Assembly (NCBI RefSeq): GCF_026309355.1
Contig: NZ_JAPJZK010000001.1
Coordinates: forward strand, 2,810,501-2,874,500
Reading direction: 5' to 3'
Length of the DNA: 64,000 nt
Source: Spartinivicinus marinus
GTDB taxonomy: Bacteria > Pseudomonadota > Gammaproteobacteria > Pseudomonadales > Zooshikellaceae
Both the position numbers and the translations under genes were made by a program. Shown piece after piece: positions 1 to 9,148 of this stretch (positions are counted from its first letter, which is position 1; the number at the start of each line of letters is the position of its first letter). A model generated the notes under the pieces. It was not told the DNA's origin and did not search any database. It saw only the letters and a program-made list of their open reading frames with translations.

Positions 1-285
1 CAACAATTGCAAGTCAGTGATTTGAGCCATGTCTATTTGGGGCCAATATACTTCTGAAACTATGCCATCAACTAGGCTAAACCATACTTTAGACTGATCA
101 TTGGCAGACGTACCAACCCCGACTTTTCGGGCGGATGTCCACTGGTGAGGGCTGCCTGGTTGGCCTATTGCCTCTTTAGGTATGCCAAGCGCTGTGCTAG
201 CAACAGCCTGTGAGCCAATTGAATAGGTAATGATAGATGGTGTAATAGCTAAGGCAGCAAGTAAGCTACGAGTAGGTTGGTACAT
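1..285 (-). CDS. GH15 glucoamylase/glucodextranase-like protein, N-terminal part only
   Basis: The gene starts at 285 on the minus strand (ATG, with GGAG about 7 bases upstream) and runs off the left edge, so only 95 codons are visible. Residues 1 to about 29 look like a signal peptide ending in an AVAS-type site. The mature start reads GQPGSPHQWTSARKVGVGT, followed by SKVWFSLVDGIVSEVYWPQ and a DLQLL end. This matches the N-terminal domain of bacterial glucodextranases and glucoamylases (GH15 enzymes that release glucose from the non-reducing ends of alpha-glucans). The catalytic (alpha/alpha)6 barrel would lie outside the window. The family call rests on this N-domain signature. Export to the periplasm or outside is inferred from the signal peptide. 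Confidence 0.8.
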   Translation of the reverse strand, partial: MYQPTRSLLAALAITPSIITYSIGSQAVASTALGIPKEAIGQPGSPHQWTSARKVGVGTSANDQSKVWFSLVDGIVSEVYWPQIDMAQITDLQLL

Positions 286-2148
286 TGGGTCACTCCGTAA
301 GTAGAATCGCACCCTGCTTATGTCTAATGTTCTTATTAAGGTGCTAGTAACTTTTTATTGTTATGTAATTGTTTTATATTATTTTTTCCGATGCGCCTAT
401 ACGACTTTGTGACTAGGTAGTCAGAGTGATAATAAGTTAGTGAAAGAATTGTTCGAAAAACCAGGTCTTTTCTGTTTTTAAACTGATGCTATCTGGTAAA
501 GCGAAAACTATAGTGTGCTTTTCTTGCAGTTTTATGGGCGTCTAACAAGCTATACCTTAGTTGAAGTGTTTGTATTGCTATTATGTTTTTTCAAGATACT
601 ACTATAGTCGTGTATTTGATATGTATATATTTACTGCGAACTAGAGTGAATCTATAGTCGTATACTGGATTGGCGGTAAACTTATCTTGACGATAGTTTC
701 AGAGCCTAAGAATATCCTTCATTGTGAGCAATTCATTTGCTGTATATATTGAGAGCTCGTGCAAATTAACCAAAACTATAGCTTTATTGCTTTGACGAAA
801 GCTTTTTTGATTTGAATGCTAGCAGTTTCATTGTGTAGGGTGCTGAGTTTGAAAACTTAAAATTTCAAATACTACAGTTGTTAACTTAAAAATAATTATT
901 TACAATCAACGTAAATAAAAAGGCGTCAACTGATAGAAAAACAATAAAACGAAGAGGGGGCTGCAGTAGGCTTAGGCCTCCTACATATGTAGGCTAGCCC
1001 TAACCAAGGTCAGACATGATATATAATACTAATAACCAATTCATATCAAAAACTACACTCATCCTTTTTGAGAAAATTTATGAGGGGTTTTACCGCGCAA
1101 TTTCTGCTAACAAGATTATTAGCTGTATATTTATACAGCCTTTGTCATTTATCATAAGCCCTCATTATCAATCACGATTGCTGTTAGCTATAGCATTAAT
1201 TACGACAGTGATTAATGCCTAGTAGTTGTATTCAGTTTACCTCATAGTGATCTTGTGAGTTGTAAACGGTGGTGATACGGCTGTTTATAACAGTTGATAG
1301 GAATAGGTCATTAAAATGTAAGCAACAACTTATATTGCTTATTAAGTAATATAAGTCGTATTTATTTTATGTTTATTCAGTATGGGTTATGGATATGAAT
1401 TATGCAGAATCGCACTGAATATAATGAAGTAATATGGGATTAGTACTGTAAATGCATAAAGAAGTGTTGGTACATAATAAAACAACACACGTTATAGCTA
1501 ATTGAGTGATAGTTTAGCTAGGACTAATAGCTTTTCAATATTATTTGAAAAAGAATATTGAGCGCTATAAAAATAAATAATGATTACCTATAAGCCAGTA
1601 TGTGACCTATCTATTGCTTATTAAGAAGACAGTCTAAGTCTGTTTATAGAAAATCAATACTGAATATTGACTAATAATGTGATGTTTTCTAGCTTTCTAC
1701 GAAAGGCTAACAATTTAATTGCAATTTTAAACATACTACACATATTGAATCAGCTATAATATTACCTGCCAGTTTCGTTGGCATGGAGAAAGTACATCGT
1801 GACTAGGAATAGCAAATACCAGGAAACAATAGCTTTGGCTATCCTCATCAGGGAGGGGCATATTGAGGTGAGGGAGGTATTTAGATATAGGCTACGTTGG
1901 GATATGGAAGTGTATCTAGGTAATGGGAGTATTTGCTTGGATACAAAGATAAAAGGATACTAGGGATAAATGTCCTATAACCAAGATAATGGTTAATGAA
2001 TAGCCGCCAAAGTTATGAATACTCTAATAGGCATGTCGTTAGGCGTATTAGCTAAAAGTTGAGTTGAGCGGATACTACTCATGATGTACAAGCAACGGAT
2101 AGACCAATACTCTAAAAAAACTATTAAAGGGCCAAGACTAGTAATACC
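286..2148. other. long AT-rich stretch with no convincing gene
   Basis: About 1.86 kb lie between the GH15 start and a small regulator gene. Two short open frames exist (1016-1222 and 1778-1963), but neither has a ribosome binding site, a recognisable domain or a natural protein composition. A perfect 14-bp palindrome (CCTACATATGTAGG) sits at 980-993. The phrase CTATAGTCGT recurs with small changes near 604 and 652. The region could be decayed coding DNA, but I recognise no remnants. Confidence 0.5.
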
Positions 2149-2439
2149 ATGAACACGAAAAAGCTTGTGAACTTATCAAATCAATATCCCCGCCTAACCG
2201 TGCGGACACTGGCAACCCTAATGGCAATTGGTGAAAATGAAGGCTGTTCAGTTTCTGAGTTGTCTCAATTTATGGGTGTCAATGAAAAAAATGTCGCTAC
2301 GACTATACGTCGTTTGGAGGAGGGTAGAGCTGGAAACCCAGGTGACAAATTGATCAGAGTAAAACAATACCCTGATGATAAACGGTTTAAGCTGATTTAT
2401 CTCACGGCAAAAGCACGGAGAATTCTGCAAAAGTTATAG
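2149..2439 (+). CDS. small MarR-like winged-helix regulator
   Basis: This 96-residue protein is essentially one winged helix-turn-helix domain. The helix pair around residues 22-55 contains GCSVSELSQFMGVNEKNVAT followed by IRRLEEG. A wing follows with DKLIRV and a DDKRFKLIYLT strand pair, then a short C-terminal helix. The KRFKLIYLT part is typical of MarR proteins, where the wing is followed by LT. It lacks the long N- and C-terminal dimerisation helices of full MarR proteins (about 140 residues), so it is a minimal member such as those found near mobile DNA. The ribosome binding site is weak. It converges on the broken methyltransferase gene, overlapping its end by 6 bp. No target can be named. 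Confidence 0.6.
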   Translation: MNTKKLVNLSNQYPRLTVRTLATLMAIGENEGCSVSELSQFMGVNEKNVATTIRRLEEGRAGNPGDKLIRVKQYPDDKRFKLIYLTAKARRILQKL

Positions 2440-3417
2440 GTATAAGTAATATTGGCTGCCGGGGGTAAATTCTCCCGGAGAAGCCAAGCTGTATCGTTGC
2501 AACAAAGCTGCATGGTAGGTTAGTAATGCTAAATTAGTTTTAAAAAAACTGGCTAACTTTTTAATTTTGCATAGATAAAATCCATCAATAACATTGCTAG
2601 GCAAGATCCGAGCACTATTTTTAAGGTCTGGATACAAGGACTTTTGATTCCATTCAGTTAAGCCTGGCTGGATCTCAAGTGGGATACTACCACTATTATG
2701 AGCCTGTAAGTTATTTGTTGGGATTTGTAGGCCCTTAGTAGCAAGCTGCAAAGGCTCTAATCTAACTGCCGCATCGAATTTTTTCAGAATACGATAAACT
2801 ATTACTTCATTTTCTTCCGGAGAAAAGGAACAAGTGCTGTAGAGCATAACGCCACCAGGCTTCAAGCTATAATGTGCCGAAAGTAATAGTTTTTTCTGTT
2901 TTTTGGCCACTTCTTTAACTTTTTTAAGGCTCCAGTGGCTCCATGACAGGGGGGAAAGCTGGTTAAAACGTGACTCCCTGGAACAAGGTGCATCAAGTAA
3001 AACTCGATCAAAGCGCTCAGGACATTTACCGCCTACAGTTCGGCCATCTGTTAGGTACATTTTTACCATAGAGGCGCCTTACTGCTCTAAATTGGCTTTA
3101 AGCTTGAAGAATCGATTCTTAACAGGCTCAATCGCAGAGAGAGCTCCTTGGTTATTCATCATTCAGGCCATCTGAAGTGTTTTACCTCCAGGGGCTGCCG
3201 CTAGGTCTAAAACCGTTTCCCCTGGTTGCAAGTCAAAGCCTTCATCCTGCAGTTGTTGTTTAATCTGTTCTGGATCATTCCTAAGAGTATTAATACGAAA
3301 GCTGGTAGGCTTTACTTGATGAAAACTCTTCAGAATCGATGCTAATTGCTGTGGTGGAACAATTTGCTTAAGGCGTTTAACAAACTCATCAGGTAGTGGC
3401 GAATAAGGCTCACTCAT
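2434..3417 (-). pseudogene. RsmB/NSUN-type RNA (cytosine-C5) methyltransferase with two in-frame stops
   Basis: Reading from ATG at 3417, the frame encodes an N-terminal domain and the SAM-binding motif VLDLAAAPGGKTLQMA, then meets TGA at 3163-3165. The same frame continues with sensible protein (NNQGALSAIEPVKNRFFKLK), meets TAA at 3079-3081, and continues with the catalytic half. There the motifs DRVLLDAPCS (the first family cysteine) and YSTCSFSPEENE (the second) are present. The frame stays open to 2434. No frameshift is needed, so two point changes broke one gene of about 328 codons. Intact family members methylate cytosine-5 in rRNA or tRNA. A separate downstream start at 3069 would lack the SAM site, so a working fragment is unlikely. 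Recent inactivation is likely because the catalytic motifs are unchanged. Confidence 0.85.
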
Positions 3418-3501
3418 TGTAATAACTCAGTTGAATTTTCTGCGTATTAGGTGTTGGGCCTGTAAACTGTACATTGTTGTGGCAGCAAGGACATCAACCA
3501 A

Positions 3502-5316
3502 GTGGTTTATAGTAAATCTAACTTATGTCGTACAGTCTCTGGCGCTTTGCCCATTGGGCTCATCATAGTGTTGTTAGTTGGCCTGTTACTAAGTGGTGTA
3601 ATATACCAGCTGGTGATGCATCAGCAACTACAGCAGTTAGCGGGTGTGGGTAAGAGTCGATTAGTGCTATATAACAGCAGTATTGATGGTGTTTTATCAA
3701 AATACCGGCATTTACCTTATATGGTGGCCCAAGTAAGCCAGGTAAAACAGCTATTAAAATACCCTGCTAGTGAATCTTTGCAGCGATGGGTAAATGATTA
3801 TCTGTATCGAGTAGAACAGGCGGCAAGCGCGGCTGCTGTATTTATTCTTAATGCTGATGGTTATACCATTGCCGCCAGCAATTCAGATACTAAAGCTAGC
3901 TTTGTTGGTAATTATTATGGTTTTAGGCCTTACTTTAAAGCTGCACAGCAGAACCTTCCGGGGCAGTTCTTTGCTATTGGTGTGACTACAGGAAAGCCAG
4001 GCTATTTTTATTCTTATCCTGTATTATCTGCAACAGCTAAGCTAATTGGCGTTGCTGTCGTTAAGGTAGACTTAGAGCCATTACAAGCTATCTGGCGACA
4101 AGCTGATGAATCGGTAATGGTAATAGATCATTATGGTGTAGTGGTATTAGCGTCTAACCCTGAATGGAAATACCGTAGTTTTAAAACCCTCAGCCCAGAA
4201 GTAAAGCAGGAAATTGAGGAGGCTCAGTTATTTAGTAATGAGCAAATACAACCATTAGCTATTTCAACAATTAATGAAACACAACTTGGTAGAAGGATAA
4301 AAATTGCAGCGAACTCAGATGATTATTTACTGCAAGCGATGCAGCTACCAGACTTAAACTGGTCGCTAGTATTTCTTTCCAGTACAACCGCTGCAAAACA
4401 ATATAGTCAGTTAATAACTGGTCTAGCTAGTTTATTCGGATTATTTGCTTTACTGGCTGGTTTCGTAATAAGACAGCGTCGCCTGGCAAAAGAGTTGATG
4501 AAAAAAACACAGGATGAACATTTAGCCAGTCAGCAAGCAATTTTACGAGAGGCAAATACTAAACTGGAAGAGCGGGTATTAGAGCGCACTGAAAAATTAG
4601 AAGCAGCCCAGACAGAGTTGGTGCAAAAGAAAAAACTCGCAGCCCTAGGCGAAATGTCTGCGGCAATAGCCCATGAATTTAATCAGCCACTTACAGCAAT
4701 AAGAACTTATCTATCTAGCTGCCATTTGTTGTTAAAGCATCAGCGTACCACGGAGCTAACTGATAATTTAGTGCAAATAGAACAGCTGACAGGGCGAATG
4801 GCAAATATTTCCAAACAGCTTAAAACGTTTGCTTATAGTCAGCCTTCAGCTTTAGTTTCAATTGATTTGGTTAGTTTAGTCTACGATGTTTTAATGATAT
4901 TTAATCAACAGCCTAATCAACCAAAAGTTGATTTACAACTACTGCCTGATATTCATCAGTTACCAGTTATAGGTGATAAAACCCGGCTAGAACAAGTAAT
5001 AAGTAATTTGATTAGTAATGCAGCAAGTGCAGTAATAGATAAGGTTGATAAAAACATACAGTTAAAGCTAAAGCTGCAAGGAGAGAAAGTTATTTGTCAG
5101 GTAATCGACAATGGACCAGGTATTGAATCGGATATTATTGAACATATATTTGATCCATTTTTTACCACCAAAGAAGTTGGGGTAGGGTTAGGCTTGGGGT
5201 TATCAATTGCTTATAGTTTTATTAGGGACCTTGGTGGTACTTTAGTCGCTAGTAATAATCCTGAAGGAGGGGCTTGTTTTACGGTAACATTACCCAGAGG
5301 GCCATGTGTGAAGTAA
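3502..5316 (+). CDS. dctB: C4-dicarboxylate sensor histidine kinase DctB
   Basis: This is a 604-residue membrane sensor kinase. A first membrane helix lies at about 17-37, followed by a periplasmic double-Cache-type sensor region to about 300, which contains the GFRPYFKAA and GYFYSYPV stretches typical of DctB. A second helix spans 303-322, then a coiled coil (about 335-380). The HisKA box is AIAHEFNQPLTAIRTYL with the phosphorylated His near 391. The HATPase domain has NLISNAASAV, DNGPGIE and a glycine-rich lid GVGLGLGLSIAY. The gene starts at GTG with AAGGA about 11 bases upstream. Known DctB proteins sense C4-dicarboxylates and phosphorylate DctD to switch on sigma-54 promoters. The matching dctD is 11.7 kb downstream on the same strand, an unusual separation. 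Confidence 0.88.
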   Translation: MVYSKSNLCRTVSGALPIGLIIVLLVGLLLSGVIYQLVMHQQLQQLAGVGKSRLVLYNSSIDGVLSKYRHLPYMVAQVSQVKQLLKYPASESLQRWVNDYLYRVEQAASAAAVFILNADGYTIAASNSDTKASFVGNYYGFRPYFKAAQQNLPGQFFAIGVTTGKPGYFYSYPVLSATAKLIGVAVVKVDLEPLQAIWRQADESVMVIDHYGVVVLASNPEWKYRSFKTLSPEVKQEIEEAQLFSNEQIQPLAISTINETQLGRRIKIAANSDDYLLQAMQLPDLNWSLVFLSSTTAAKQYSQLITGLASLFGLFALLAGFVIRQRRLAKELMKKTQDEHLASQQAILREANTKLEERVLERTEKLEAAQTELVQKKKLAALGEMSAAIAHEFNQPLTAIRTYLSSCHLLLKHQRTTELTDNLVQIEQLTGRMANISKQLKTFAYSQPSALVSIDLVSLVYDVLMIFNQQPNQPKVDLQLLPDIHQLPVIGDKTRLEQVISNLISNAASAVIDKVDKNIQLKLKLQGEKVICQVIDNGPGIESDIIEHIFDPFFTTKEVGVGLGLGLSIAYSFIRDLGGTLVASNNPEGGACFTVTLPRGPCVK

Positions 5317-5508
5317 TCTAAAAAATCATAATATGGATAATAATCTGTAGTTTCCACACCTACCGATATACTTTCTTTTGGGGTTGCTTTTGTTAGTGTT
5401 ACAAGGGCTCACAAAAAGACACTAAAAACTACTTTATTTATTCTTTTTTTACAATATCCTCTCATGGAAATTATTACCACTAATGTACCTCAACGCGGAA
5501 TCCTAATC

Positions 5509-5694
5509 ATGCAATATATTCTATTTATTACATTAGTAACAGGTTATGGAGCAATTCATACTCAAGAAGTGGAAGGCTTTTTGTCTAAAAGTCAATGCGA
5601 GGAAGCTAAACAAAAAATTATTAGCAATAACCGTAAAGAATTAGGGGTAAGTGCTCTTGGCGTTTGCGTACAAAAGGGAGTAATTAGGCACTAA
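5509..5694 (+). CDS. small exported or membrane-anchored protein of unknown function
   Basis: I place the start at the ATG at 5509, giving 61 residues. A GGAA lies 8 bases upstream, and the sequence then begins with a short hydrophobic segment (MQYILFITLVTGYGAI). A longer reading from 5464 adds an unremarkable tail. After the hydrophobic start come VEGFLSKSQCEEAKQKI and a final GVCVQKG, so two cysteines could form one disulfide. The pattern of a hydrophobic leader, a helix around the first Cys and a second Cys near the end is common in small periplasmic proteins of marine gammaproteobacteria. I know no function for it. It stands alone between dctB and a minus-strand gene. Confidence 0.55.
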   Translation: MQYILFITLVTGYGAIHTQEVEGFLSKSQCEEAKQKIISNNRKELGVSALGVCVQKGVIRH

Positions 5695-5939
5695 CAGAGG
5701 TTTTGGAGTCAGGTCGCTGCATCACCTAGCCCGAATGCCCAAAATCTTTGATATCTGATGAAATATTTGGGCTAGTGAAGGAAAACTCAAGCTGCAACTC
5801 CTTAATAGGAAGGCATATTTTTTATAAGAGTACATCTTTAAAAATAGTTGAGTGACAAGGCAGGATCTGTACTAATTACTTTGTTACTCATAGCCAATCT
5901 TTCTTTGCCAAAGAATAGTAGATGTATGTATCGATAAAA

Positions 5940-6734
5940 TCAAGTACGATTTCGTGACCCCTGAGGTATTGACTTGGAAGGTATCCCCTTATTAGATTTG
6001 AGTATTCTTTTCAATCCTAAATATGTTATACATTGCAGCATCCGAAATAGGGAAAAACGAGTGCAAAAACCTAAATAATTTCCTTGCCTAAATTTTGGAT
6101 TATATTTAAAGAAAAAAGCCTCTTCTTGATTGCGTGGCTCCTTATTATAAGTATCAATGGCCTGTAGATCTTCTGTAATAAAGTAAGGTGAGTTTGTATT
6201 TTTGATTGCAATGACGTTCCATAGCTTAACAGCCTTATATAAAATTATCGCTTCATCAGAAGAAGAATCTTGATTAGTTAATGATGGATAGCATCGATAC
6301 GAAAATTTGGCAACATTACCATAAAGTGCAGGATTAGTAATAAATCCTACAGCATAAGTTTTTCGCCAGAAGTCGAACAGAAACTTGGTACATAACTTCA
6401 AGTATGTAGGAAAAATGAGGTTACTTCCGTGGTTCCCTGGGAGGGAACCAACAATACCCTGTAATAGACGAATTGGTTTATTATTATAGGCAGTATAAAT
6501 AACTTTTATAAAACAGTAACCTATAGGGTGAACCCCGCGATAAATAATACAAGCAATATTATCATCATCAGATTTATCTTTGAATACCTTGTCAACTAAT
6601 GACTTTGATTTTTTATCATGATTGAAAATACGTTGATCGAGACTAATCAACTCAGAAACAAGCGAGTTATATTCGCTACTACTAGAAGTTGAACGCTGCT
6701 GCATAACTTTTGTTATTTTATTTTTAGGTTTCAT
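5940..6734 (-). CDS. hypothetical protein, weakly GNAT-like
   Basis: This is a 264-residue protein I cannot assign firmly. The stretch CIIYRGVHPIGYCFIKVI resembles the strand pair that precedes the acetyl-CoA site of GNAT acyltransferases. The following part (LLQGIVGSLPGNHGSNLIFPTYLKLC) sits where the CoA loop and helix would be, but lacks a clean Q/R-x-x-G-x-G/A motif. The basic C-terminus (residues about 225-264, rich in R, K and S) is low complexity. It follows a GNAT-type gene on the same strand after a 24-bp gap, so the two are probably one operon. Relationship to a diverged acyltransferase is inference. Base composition is AT-rich like the surrounding accessory block. Confidence 0.5.
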   Translation of the reverse strand: MKPKNKITKVMQQRSTSSSSEYNSLVSELISLDQRIFNHDKKSKSLVDKVFKDKSDDDNIACIIYRGVHPIGYCFIKVIYTAYNNKPIRLLQGIVGSLPGNHGSNLIFPTYLKLCTKFLFDFWRKTYAVGFITNPALYGNVAKFSYRCYPSLTNQDSSSDEAIILYKAVKLWNVIAIKNTNSPYFITEDLQAIDTYNKEPRNQEEAFFFKYNPKFRQGNYLGFCTRFSLFRMLQCITYLGLKRILKSNKGIPSKSIPQGSRNRT

Positions 6735-6758
6735 ATGATAATTATTTGTAAATGTAGC

Positions 6759-7571
6759 CTAATAATGTGATAAGCTATAATCAAACCAAATATTAGGTTC
6801 AATATAAGAGCCTAATTGGGTTGATGAACTGATGTTCAGAGGAGCCAGTCCGCCTGGGATTATATTATCCCCTTCGTTTAGACTATGTCTAAGCCAATTT
6901 TCCCATCTGGACTTTTTAGTGATAACACAAATAGAGTGATGACAAATATTTCGCATAATACCTCCTCCTGTTTGATGAGCTCGAATCCAGGGGTCGAATG
7001 CTTGGCCATCGTCTCTTTGCCGATTAATGTATGTTTGCATATCCTCATGAGGAAAAGATGATTTTAGAGTGGGTCTAACAGGTACGATAAGCCGTTTATA
7101 ATTGAAAGATATGGCAGTGTTTTTTAAGAGTTCTACAAGCACTCTACTAAGCCCAATACCTTTGAAGTTTGGTGATAAAACTGCTGCGATTGCACATAAA
7201 GTGTTTGCTTGCTTTACATTTCGCTCTAGACTTGCTTGCAAAGCCCAAGAATATCCATAATTTGATAAGACATTTTGACTTAAATCAGTATAGAGAGGAA
7301 GAGTAGCGTAATAGCCAACAGCATTTCCATTTAACTTGATTAAAAACTGGTATCTCAAGTGTTGTAACAGAGGTAGTATTTCTTTTTGGGTATTGGGCCA
7401 ATGCTCCCTCAGGTATATAGGCCATGTACTGTAAAGCTTATATAGGGCTATTGTGCTGGGTAAAAGCTTGACTCCACTTACAATTCGAACTTTATGTTGA
7501 TGAACAGAACTTGGTAAGTGGTTAGAGAATACTAATTCAAGGTTTTTTTCAATAGTTTGTTTACCAAGCAT
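6759..7571 (-). CDS. GNAT-family N-acyltransferase
   Basis: This is a 270-residue protein with a GNAT core. A central strand NGNAVGYYATLPLY is followed by AAVLSPNFKGIGLSRVLVELL, which fits GNAT motif A binding the acyl-CoA pyrophosphate (FKGIGLS as the turn). A family-specific C-terminal segment reads VRPTLKSSFP then MQTYINRQRDDG, AFDPWIRAH and GGGIMR. The arrangement 'P-x-R-x-DG-x-x-FDPW-x-R-x-H' occurs in a group of stand-alone GNATs, often near secondary-metabolite or toxin genes. It has no signal peptide, so it acts in the cytoplasm. The natural substrate is unknown. It is probably co-transcribed with the gene at 5940-6734. A 32-bp perfect palindrome lies just upstream of its start. Confidence 0.65.
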   Translation of the reverse strand: MLGKQTIEKNLELVFSNHLPSSVHQHKVRIVSGVKLLPSTIALYKLYSTWPIYLREHWPNTQKEILPLLQHLRYQFLIKLNGNAVGYYATLPLYTDLSQNVLSNYGYSWALQASLERNVKQANTLCAIAAVLSPNFKGIGLSRVLVELLKNTAISFNYKRLIVPVRPTLKSSFPHEDMQTYINRQRDDGQAFDPWIRAHQTGGGIMRNICHHSICVITKKSRWENWLRHSLNEGDNIIPGGLAPLNISSSTQLGSYIEPNIWFDYSLSHY

Positions 7572-7919
7572 TTTTAATTATTTATATATAATCATGTTTT
7601 TTTGAGTATCGGGATTGAAGTTAAATCATTAATAGTAGCTTGTAAAGTAGAAATTAAATAAGTTGGTACCAACTTATTTAATTGGCTGGGAATAGACTTA
7701 TTCTTAAAGATTTTTGTTGTTGGACAACTTCTTCTATCCCCAAAAATTATTAAGGTTAGGCTATCAAGGATTCATTAAGCAAACGCACATATCTACTGAG
7801 TAGGAACATTGCTTTAGCTTTATGTGGCCGAGCAGTCTAGACAACCGACTCGGCATACTCTACTCTGTTGCCAGATTAAATCACTTACGTATAGTGTCAG
7901 CTAGTTGTTGATTGGGTTA
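7572..7919. other. 348-bp gap with a long perfect palindrome
   Basis: No gene was seen between the GNAT start and the methyltransferase end. The gap holds a perfect 32-bp palindrome at 7652-7683 and a shorter inverted pair GCCGAG/CTCGGC around 7828-7855. It probably contains the end of the methyltransferase transcript and the promoter of the GNAT operon. Confidence 0.5.
7652..7683. promoter_or_regulatory. perfect 32-bp palindrome (operator or terminator)
   Basis: Every base from 7652 to 7683 pairs with its partner around a central GGTACC. The inner part reads AAGTTGGTACCAACTT and the outer part is A/T only. It lies 81 bp upstream of the minus-strand GNAT start and 237 bp beyond the end of the methyltransferase gene. 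It could be a dimer-binding operator or, as RNA, a 14-bp stem with a four-base loop. Confidence 0.6.
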
Positions 7920-8654
7920 TTATTTTTTCGTTGCAATCATGCACAGTATCTCTTCTTCAAAAATATTGATTTCTCCTGGGTATTTGTTTTTTATTGTAAT
8001 CATTTGTTCTGAGCTTAGCTTATGTTTAGCAAAGAGCCCATGTGTTGTGACTTCCCACCAAATCATGGCACTTTCTACATCGTTAAAATGATAACCGTCG
8101 ACAGCTATAATTTCATTAATGCTTAAACCATTTTTAGTAAATAATTCCTTCCATGCAGTTTTATTTTTATAGTATAAGCTTGATATTAACTTTTCTCCGT
8201 CTTTACCTAGTGGCGTAATAAGATCTTTTATGAAAATAGGATGATTAGTTACACAACAAAAAGCAAATCTTCCACCAGGCTTTAGTAAATTCACAACTTT
8301 CTTTATACCAGCTGTTTGGTTCTCAATCCAATGAAAAACATAATTACTGAATGCAAAGTCAAATGTTTCATTGACTTGTGGCTCATACTCATCCAATGAA
8401 CCTTCAAACCAATCTATTTGTGGTTGTAGGTATTGTGTTTTAGCAATGTTGATACGATCTCTATCGGGATCGATAGCTAATACCAAACCATTGCCACCAA
8501 CTGCATTGGCTATTGAATTAGTGACATTGCCTGTACCACAACCAATATCAATTATATAATTACCTTGGCGGATATCCAATTTTGTTAATAAGTGTTTGCC
8601 GTCTTCGTGTTGTTTTGTTGCATGCTTATTATATCCGGGGGCTTGACTTAACAT
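7920..8654 (-). CDS. class I SAM-dependent methyltransferase (trans-aconitate methyltransferase-like)
   Basis: I place the start at the ATG at 8654 (244 residues) because GGAG lies 7-8 bases upstream. An ATG four codons earlier lacks a site. The Rossmann signature is IIDIGCGTGNVTNSIANAV followed by the acidic strand VLAIDPDRD. Then come WFEGSLDEYEP, FDFAFSNYVFHWI and LLKPGGRFAFCCVT, all in standard order. The best-known relatives by this pattern are the Tam/UbiE-like small-molecule methyltransferases. The C-terminal third (about 150-244) would choose the substrate and is not diagnostic. It acts in the cytoplasm. It lies between the Cyt-like array and the GNAT pair, all on the minus strand, but the gaps are too large to claim one operon. 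Confidence 0.75.
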   Translation of the reverse strand: MLSQAPGYNKHATKQHEDGKHLLTKLDIRQGNYIIDIGCGTGNVTNSIANAVGGNGLVLAIDPDRDRINIAKTQYLQPQIDWFEGSLDEYEPQVNETFDFAFSNYVFHWIENQTAGIKKVVNLLKPGGRFAFCCVTNHPIFIKDLITPLGKDGEKLISSLYYKNKTAWKELFTKNGLSINEIIAVDGYHFNDVESAMIWWEVTTHGLFAKHKLSSEQMITIKNKYPGEINIFEEEILCMIATKK

Positions 8655-8666
8655 TGATGACTCCAT

Positions 8667-8864
8667 TTAATTTTTTACATAATAACGGAATAACATGAAA
8701 TAAATAAAGAGGTCATGCCTAAAAAATTTAAGTTGCATGGTTTTAGAAATTGTATCTTTATCTTGCCAATAAGGAGTAAGTTTTTTATTTCTGAGTGAAT
8801 TTTTGGCTAGGCGTGCATAGGCTCCGGACATATTTTTAAAATTATCTATACCATTCTCCTGCAT
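8667..8864 (-). CDS. short open frame directly upstream of the methyltransferase, doubtful
   Basis: A 65-codon frame ends in TAA exactly where the methyltransferase frame begins, in the same phase. It encodes a basic helical stretch (YARLAKNSLRNKK) and an aromatic tail (FFRHDLFIYFMLFRYY). No ribosome binding site precedes its ATG. It may be chance, or a decayed 5' extension of the methyltransferase gene. I recognise no family. Confidence 0.25.
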   Translation of the reverse strand: MQENGIDNFKNMSGAYARLAKNSLRNKKLTPYWQDKDTISKTMQLKFFRHDLFIYFMLFRYYVKN

Positions 8865-9148
8865 ATTTAGGATTAAAAAAGCTTCAATGGATTTTTATGT
8901 ATCACCTAGTCACTGATAGTTTCTCGTTAAATATTATATAGTAGTATGAGTGTTCTTTAACGCTGGGTGAATCATTAGTATTTTTTGTTTAAAAAACAAA
9001 TTTTTTGAATAGCACATGCTTTTGTATAAAGTTATATTTATCTGGCAGAATTATATTTTAAATATAAAATTTTATAATGTTTTTAATTACCATCACAACT
9101 TATGGCTAAAAAAAGTACAATGGTAATGTTGTTCGCTCCAGTTAATGA

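Noticed and set aside
1016-1222. 68-codon frame in the left gap
   Set aside because: No ribosome site, no domain, odd composition. It lies beside a palindrome in AT-rich DNA.
1778-1963. 61-codon frame starting with TTG
   Set aside because: No recognised motif or upstream site; probably chance.
3079-3165. Stop-codon recoding (selenocysteine or read-through) of the methyltransferase
   Set aside because: Two different stop codons (TGA and TAA) in one gene and no SECIS-like hairpin; loss of function is simpler.
7826-7860. Possible tRNA-like fold (GCCGAG/CTCGGC)
   Set aside because: No cloverleaf, no TTCGA loop, no CCA end.
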